Positions 59,160-64,000 of a stretch of 64,000 bases of DNA are shown piece by piece. The notes under the pieces were generated by a model. It searched no databases, was not told the DNA's origin, and saw nothing but the letters and a program-made list of their open reading frames with translations. Source of the DNA: Oscheius dolichura (Eukaryota; Nematoda; Chromadorea; Rhabditida; Rhabditidae); contig OW051496.1 of the NCBI GenBank assembly GCA_932521035.1, positions 7,130,001-7,194,000 of the forward strand, given 5' to 3'. Position 1 is the first letter of the stretch. Every line of letters begins with the position of its first letter. A program made the translations under genes and the position numbers.

Positions 59160-62100
59160 TCATTCAGCATTCTTCTTCATGATGACCAGGAGGTCGTCCG
59201 CGTTGACGCTCTCGCCGAGCTTCGTCACCACCTCCACGACCTCGCCGTCCTCCTTGGCCTCGATGGCCATCTGCATTTTCATTGCCGACAGCGTGACCAG
59301 GGGCTGCTTGGCCTTCACACGATCTCCCGGCTTCACCTGAAACTCCTCTTTTTAATGAAAGCAACAAGACATGATTCACCTTCACTTCGAGAATGGTACC
59401 AACCAGCGGGGCACCAACATGAGTGGCCGGGTCGGTGGCCTTCCGGCGCAGGACCATCTTATCCAGGGCCTTCTTGTCCTTGACGAAGATACTGCGGGCC
59501 TGTCCGTTGATCTCAAAGTGCACCTCCCTCTCGCCCGAAGTGTTCACATCAGCAATGCCGACCATCTTCACCAGCAGGGTCTTGCCCTTCTCCAGCTTGA
59601 TCTAAACGTGTGTATCGATTAGTCGGCCGCCTTGTCCTCCGCCCACCTCGTACTCCTTGAACTCCTCCGGGCCGGCAAAGTACACGTCCGTCGAGATCTT
59701 GTCCACGGGGCCGTACTCCTCGCGGAATTTGACCATCTCCGCAAACGGCAGCGGGAACATGATAGAGCTCATCCGCTCGTATTCGTCGAACTTCTTGCCT
59801 TCAAACTTCTTGGCCAATTCCGCGTCCACCTTGTCGAAATCCATCGGCGACAGACTAGCTCCCGGCCGGCCATCCAGCGTCTTCTTTCCCCTCAAGACCT
59901 TCTCTCTCAGCTCCGTCGGGAAGCCGCCATACGGCTGGCCAAGTTTCCCCTCGAAAAATTCCACAACACTGTTGGGGAAGGTGATCTCGCCGGCCTTTTT
60001 GACGAGTTCCTCGGCCGAATTGATGCCACGCTGGGTCATAACCTGGGAGAGGTCACCAGTGACTTTGGACGACGGCGTCACCTGAATACGTTCGTTGAGA
60101 CCAGATCCCCTTCGTACCTTGATAATGTCTCCCAGGGCAATGTTGGCCTGCCGATAGTTCTCACAGACTTGGGCAAATTTGTCAGCCAGGTTCAAGGCTA
60201 CCGACTGGAATTGCAAGTTGGTGTACTGGCCACCGGGGATCTCGTGCAGGAAGACATCCGAGTTGCCGCTCCTCATCGTGGTCGTGCATTCGAAAGGAGC
60301 ATACTGGCGGCGAGTCAGCTCCCAGAAACTGTTGTATTCGGACAGGGCTTTCTGCTGGATGCCCGTGTCCAGAGCAGTGCCGCGGACCGAGTTGACAATG
60401 GCCCCCATGCTGCCTTGGCTCGTCATCCCGCTCATCGAGTCCACACAACAATCCACGATATCCGCTCCTGCAAAGGGATCCACTGTCTCAATTATAAAAA
60501 GAACTAACCAGCTTCAGCAGCAGCCAAGGCCGTGGCTACGGCTACGCCAGAGGTGTCATGGTTATGGAGATGGATAGGCAGCTCCGGGTAGCGTTTCCTC
60601 AACTCTCCAATGAGCAGCCTGGCCGCTCCGGGCTTCAAGACTCCCGCCATATCCTTGATGGCCAAAATGTGGATGTCGTGTTTCACCAGCTCTTCGGCCA
60701 ACTTGAGGTAATAGTCCAGCTTGTACTTCTTCTTCGACGGGTCCGTAATGTCTCCCGAATAGCTGATGACCGCCTCGACCACTCCTCCGGCCTTGTGGAT
60801 GGCCTCGATTCCGACCTGCAGATTGGGCACGTAGTTCAGGCAGTCGAAGACACGGAACACGTCCATGCCGGCCTGGACGGCGAGCCTCGTAAACTCGTGG
60901 ACCACATTGTCGGGGTAGTTCTGGTAGCCGACGGCATTGGCTCCGCGCACCAAGCACTGGAAGGGAATGTTCGGCACGGCCTCGCGCAGCTGCTGGAGAC
61001 GATCCCACGGGCATTCGCGGAGGAACTGCATACAGACGTCGAAGGTGGCTCCTAAACGGACAGCCATTCAACCACTTCGGACAAAAGTAAACCAACCTCC
61101 CCAATTTTCGAGCGAAAACAGCTGCGGAAGAGTGCGCGACACTTGAGGGGCGATTCTCTTGAGGTCGAAGGTGCGGACCCTCGTGGCCAGCAGGGACTGA
61201 TGCGCATCGCGGAACGTCGTATCCGTCAGAAGGAGGCCCTTGTGGTCGCGGATGGCCTTGGCAAATCCTTTGGGTCCATTCTTCTTCAGCACATCGCGCC
61301 ATCCACTGGGGACTGCTCCACTGCTCGGGGCAACGGCAGCCACAATCCTGGCCGGCTTCAAGTCGGTAGCCAACTGGGTGGTGGGTCCGTTGACGGCCGT
61401 CTCAGCGAAGAATTTGAGAATCTTATGGCTGCGGCCACGAGTGGGACGGAGACTGAACAGCTGGGGATTCTCGTCTATAAAGGAGGTATCCACAAAGCCA
61501 CGAAGGAAGTCCGGATGCTTGAGGACATTCAGGACAAAGGGCTTGTTCACTTTGACACCGCGGATCCTCGTCTCCATCAGGGCACGCGTCAATTTCCTGA
61601 CGGCATCCTCGTGGGTGGCTCCCTTGGCAATGATCTGTAATTTGTTTATTAAAGAGTCCATAAACATCATACCTTGGAGAGAAGGGAGTCATAATAGGGC
61701 GTGATGACGGCTCCCTGATAGGCGGTACCGTCCAGCCGAATGCCCATGCCTTTTCCCATCCGGTAGACTTCGATGCGTCCCGAGTCGGGCTGGAAATTCT
61801 TCGACGGGTCCTCCGTGGTCAGGCGACATTGGATGGCCGCTCCCTGAATCTTCACTCCGTCCTGGGAAATGCCCAAATCCGGCAGAGAATGTCCCTCGGC
61901 CACGCGGATCTGCGTCTGGACCAAGTCGATGCTAAATGGCTTTCAATTGGAATTATTATAAAACAATAAATACCCAGTAATCTCTTCCGTTACGGTATGC
62001 TCCACCTGGAGACGAGCGTTCACTTCGATGAAGTAGTGGTTGCCGTCGCCGTCGAGGAGAAATTCTACCGTACCCGCATTCTGATAGCCCACGTGGCGGG

Positions 62101-63094
62101 CAATCTTCAGGGCGTCGTCGAGGATCTTTTGACGGACTTGAGGGTCGAGGTGAGGGGCCGGGGCAATCTCCACCACTGAATGCTCTGTTAGAGTAATTAA
62201 AGGTAACAAACCTTTCTGGTGCCTCCGCTGGACGGAGCAGTCCCTCTCGTACAGGTGGACGACATTTCCGTAGTGGTCTCCCATCAGCTGCACCTCGATG
62301 TGCCTCGGCTTCGAGATGTACCGCTCAACGAACATCGAGCCGTCCCCGAAGTTGGTCTTGGCCTCTCCCGACGCCTCCGTAAAAGCCTTTCCGACGTCCG
62401 CTAGATCGTCCACGCGACGCATGCCTCGTCCTCCGCCACCGAAGGCCGCCTTGAGGATGATCGGAGTGCCGAAGTTGTTGGCAAACTCGACGGCTTCCTC
62501 GGCCGTGGTAATGGCGGTGTCCGTACCGGGGATGACCTGAATCGGAAGATAAGGGCCAGACCAAAGGTAAGCCTACAGGAACTCCTGCTTGGATCGCGCT
62601 CTGCCTAGCGGCGACCTTGTCACCCATCTGGGCCATGACATCAGGAGAAGGGCCGATGAACCTCACGCCGGCCTCGGTCGCAGCACGGGCAAAGTCGGAC
62701 CTCTCCGAGAGGAAACCATAGCCGGGATGGATGGCGTCGACGTTTTGCTCAACAGCAAGGCCGATAATTCCAGGAATATCCAAATAGGCTTCGATGGGGG
62801 TCTTGCCCTTTCCGACTTCGTAGGCCTCGTCCACCTTCGACCGGTGGAGACTGTAGCGGTCAGCGTTGGCGTAGATGGCAACCGTGGCGATGTCCTGAAA
62901 GCCAACCATTTACAGAAAAAGGCGAGAAAGAAACTGACCAGCTCACGGCAGGCACGCGACACACGGATGGCAATCTCTCCCCGGTTGGCAATGAGCACCT
63001 TCTTGATGGGACGAACGGTCGAGGCGTAGCGAAGGCCGCGGCGGCAAAGGAACTCCAGCTGCGCGGTACTACACGGACGGATGCGGTAGAACAT
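59160..63094 (-). CDS. pyc-1: Pyruvate carboxylase
   Basis: Mitochondrial biotin enzyme that makes oxaloacetate from pyruvate, bicarbonate and ATP. ATG 63094 gives a basic presequence ([20 protein letters not shown]). The biotin-carboxylase domain has [55 protein letters not shown] and [19 protein letters not shown]. The carboxyltransferase domain has [38 protein letters not shown] and [14 protein letters not shown]. The biotin-carrier domain ends with the AMKM biotinylation motif and reads [10 protein letters not shown] to a TGA at 59160. Small introns interrupt it. Plus-strand open frames across this gene are its shadows. Confidence 0.95.
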
Positions 63095-63698
63095 CGCTGG
63101 TAAGATAGTTGTCAGTGAAAGTTGGAGAAGGCAAACGTACTTTCCTACTTTTTACGACGACGACGCAGTTTAGAAAGCTAAATGAACTAGAGGACTACTC
63201 TAGTTCGAGACACAGCAATGAATGAAGGGGCAGGGGATTTGCGGAAGGCACGTCAACTGGAAACGACAGGTCTTCGGAATTTTGACAAGTCATGTAGACG
63301 AGTTGCCATGTCGTGTAAAATCGGTGTGTGGAATCTTTCTAAAAAATCTTGGGGTGGCAAGGAAATAAGAAAAATGACACTGGCGTGCCCAGAAACGCGC
63401 CGATGTATACGTAGAATCTCGGTCACGAGGCAACAAGCGACTGTGGGTTATACGGCTTGCTGTCCCCGCCTCGATGCGCCAGTGCTGCTCTTTCTGAATT
63501 ATTTTTTTTCTAAACGGCACGGTCCAAAGTTGTTCTTTGGTATGCCCGGCCGAGCCGCGGATCAACCATCCAAAGTCAACTGTTCTCTTTCTGTTTCAAT
63601 AAATGGTCTTTTCAAATGCCGTCCCATAAAACCATCGACCGTGATCTTGGCCATTCGCCCCCAGATTCAAAGGAGCATCCTGAACCAACATGACCCCG
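63095..63698. other. divergent intergenic region
   Basis: About 600 nt between pyruvate carboxylase (-) and the second astacin-like gene (+), without a supported gene. Confidence 0.5.
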
Positions 63699-63707
63699 TA
63701 TAAAAGG
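63699..63707 (+). promoter_or_regulatory. TATA box of second astacin-like gene
   Basis: TATAAAAGG lies 38 nt upstream of the ATG at 63737, the same element and similar spacing as at the first astacin gene. Confidence 0.65.
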
Positions 63708-63736
63708 CCACGGCCCGGATCAGCCAATATCCAACG

Positions 63737-64000
63737 ATGCAACTGCTCCCGTTGCTCCTCCTTGTCCTCTGCTTCGTGCTCGCCGAGGCAGCCCGCTTTG
63801 ATGGCCAGAGGGATCGGACAAATGCGGCCTCTGTGAGGGACTCCGTCAAGGACAAGATCCGGAACCGTTTCGGGAAGATGTCCCAGGAGACGAAACAGCG
63901 CATGACCAAGCAGATTGGAAACATGGATGCTCGCAAGGCCCGGCTGGAGAAGATCGTGAACAGGCCGCACAGGCAGCTGTCGGAGGAGGAGAAGGCCAAA
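63737..64000 (+). CDS. Astacin-like gene, 5' end only
   Basis: The window cuts this gene after 88 codons. It starts with a signal peptide (MQLLPLLLLVLCFVLAEA) and a charged helical propeptide (VRDSVKDKIRNRFGKM, RMTKQIGNMDARKARLEKI). This parallels the propeptide of the astacin gene 7.7 kb upstream (KIRDRVKERFGKL and KARLERMGRKFNL). The family call rests on that similarity and the shared TATA promoter, because the catalytic domain is outside the window. Confidence 0.65.
   Translation, partial: MQLLPLLLLVLCFVLAEAARFDGQRDRTNAASVRDSVKDKIRNRFGKMSQETKQRMTKQIGNMDARKARLEKIVNRPHRQLSEEEKAK

Noticed and set aside
59632..60507. 291-codon plus-strand frame across pyruvate carboxylase
   Set aside because: It is antisense to a clearly homologous exon and shows no domain of its own.

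Overview
The window is nuclear DNA from a nematode. A major-sperm-protein-domain (MSD-type) gene sits at the left edge, nematode-style astacin proteases with ShK tails lie at the right, introns are very small (most that I could place are 34-65 nt), and many start codons follow directly on a TTTCAG-like acceptor, as in SL trans-splicing. It is not recognisably Caenorhabditis. I cannot name the species, and no splice-leader RNA is in the window.

Left block (1 to about 21.2 kb, GC-rich). An MSD sperm protein is followed by about 3.7 kb with no convincing gene, an F-box-like gene, a tiny secreted Cys-rich peptide gene, a GPI-type alpha carbonic anhydrase, and a convergent RECQL (RecQ1) helicase. 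After another gene-poor stretch come the two halves of a FARP-type protein: FERM-FA (14.6-19.3 kb) and DH-PH-PH (19.7-21.9 kb). A Lys-rich gene is nested antisense in the largest FERM-gene intron.

Middle block (about 21.2-51 kb, visibly AT-rich). It holds the KDEL receptor (-), WDR44-like WD protein (+), a DDAH-family protein that seems to lack catalytic residues (+), Flower calcium-channel family protein (-), Mediator subunit MED14 (-), Integrator subunit INTS6 (+), mitochondrial ribosomal protein mL51 (+), RUVBL2/Reptin (-) and a BET bromodomain protein (+). Several are chromatin or transcription genes arranged as divergent pairs with short GC-rich shared promoters (MED14/INTS6, RUVBL2/BET).

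Right block (about 51.9-64 kb, GC-rich again). It holds an endosomal Na+/H+ exchanger of the NHE6/7/9 (NHX-5) type, an astacin protease with two ShK domains, a small membrane protein (-), pyruvate carboxylase (-), and the 5' end of a second astacin-like gene cut by the window edge. The two composition borders fall inside the FARP and NHE genes.

The most striking signal is in the BET gene. Two adjacent 120-nt exons each encode the same 40-residue segment of bromodomain 1. They are separated by only 23 nt and preceded by a 490-nt intron with three long, nearly perfect complementary pairs, two of which cannot form together as simple nested stems. This looks like RNA-structure-controlled, mutually exclusive splicing that would switch the acetyl-lysine pocket of a BET reader.
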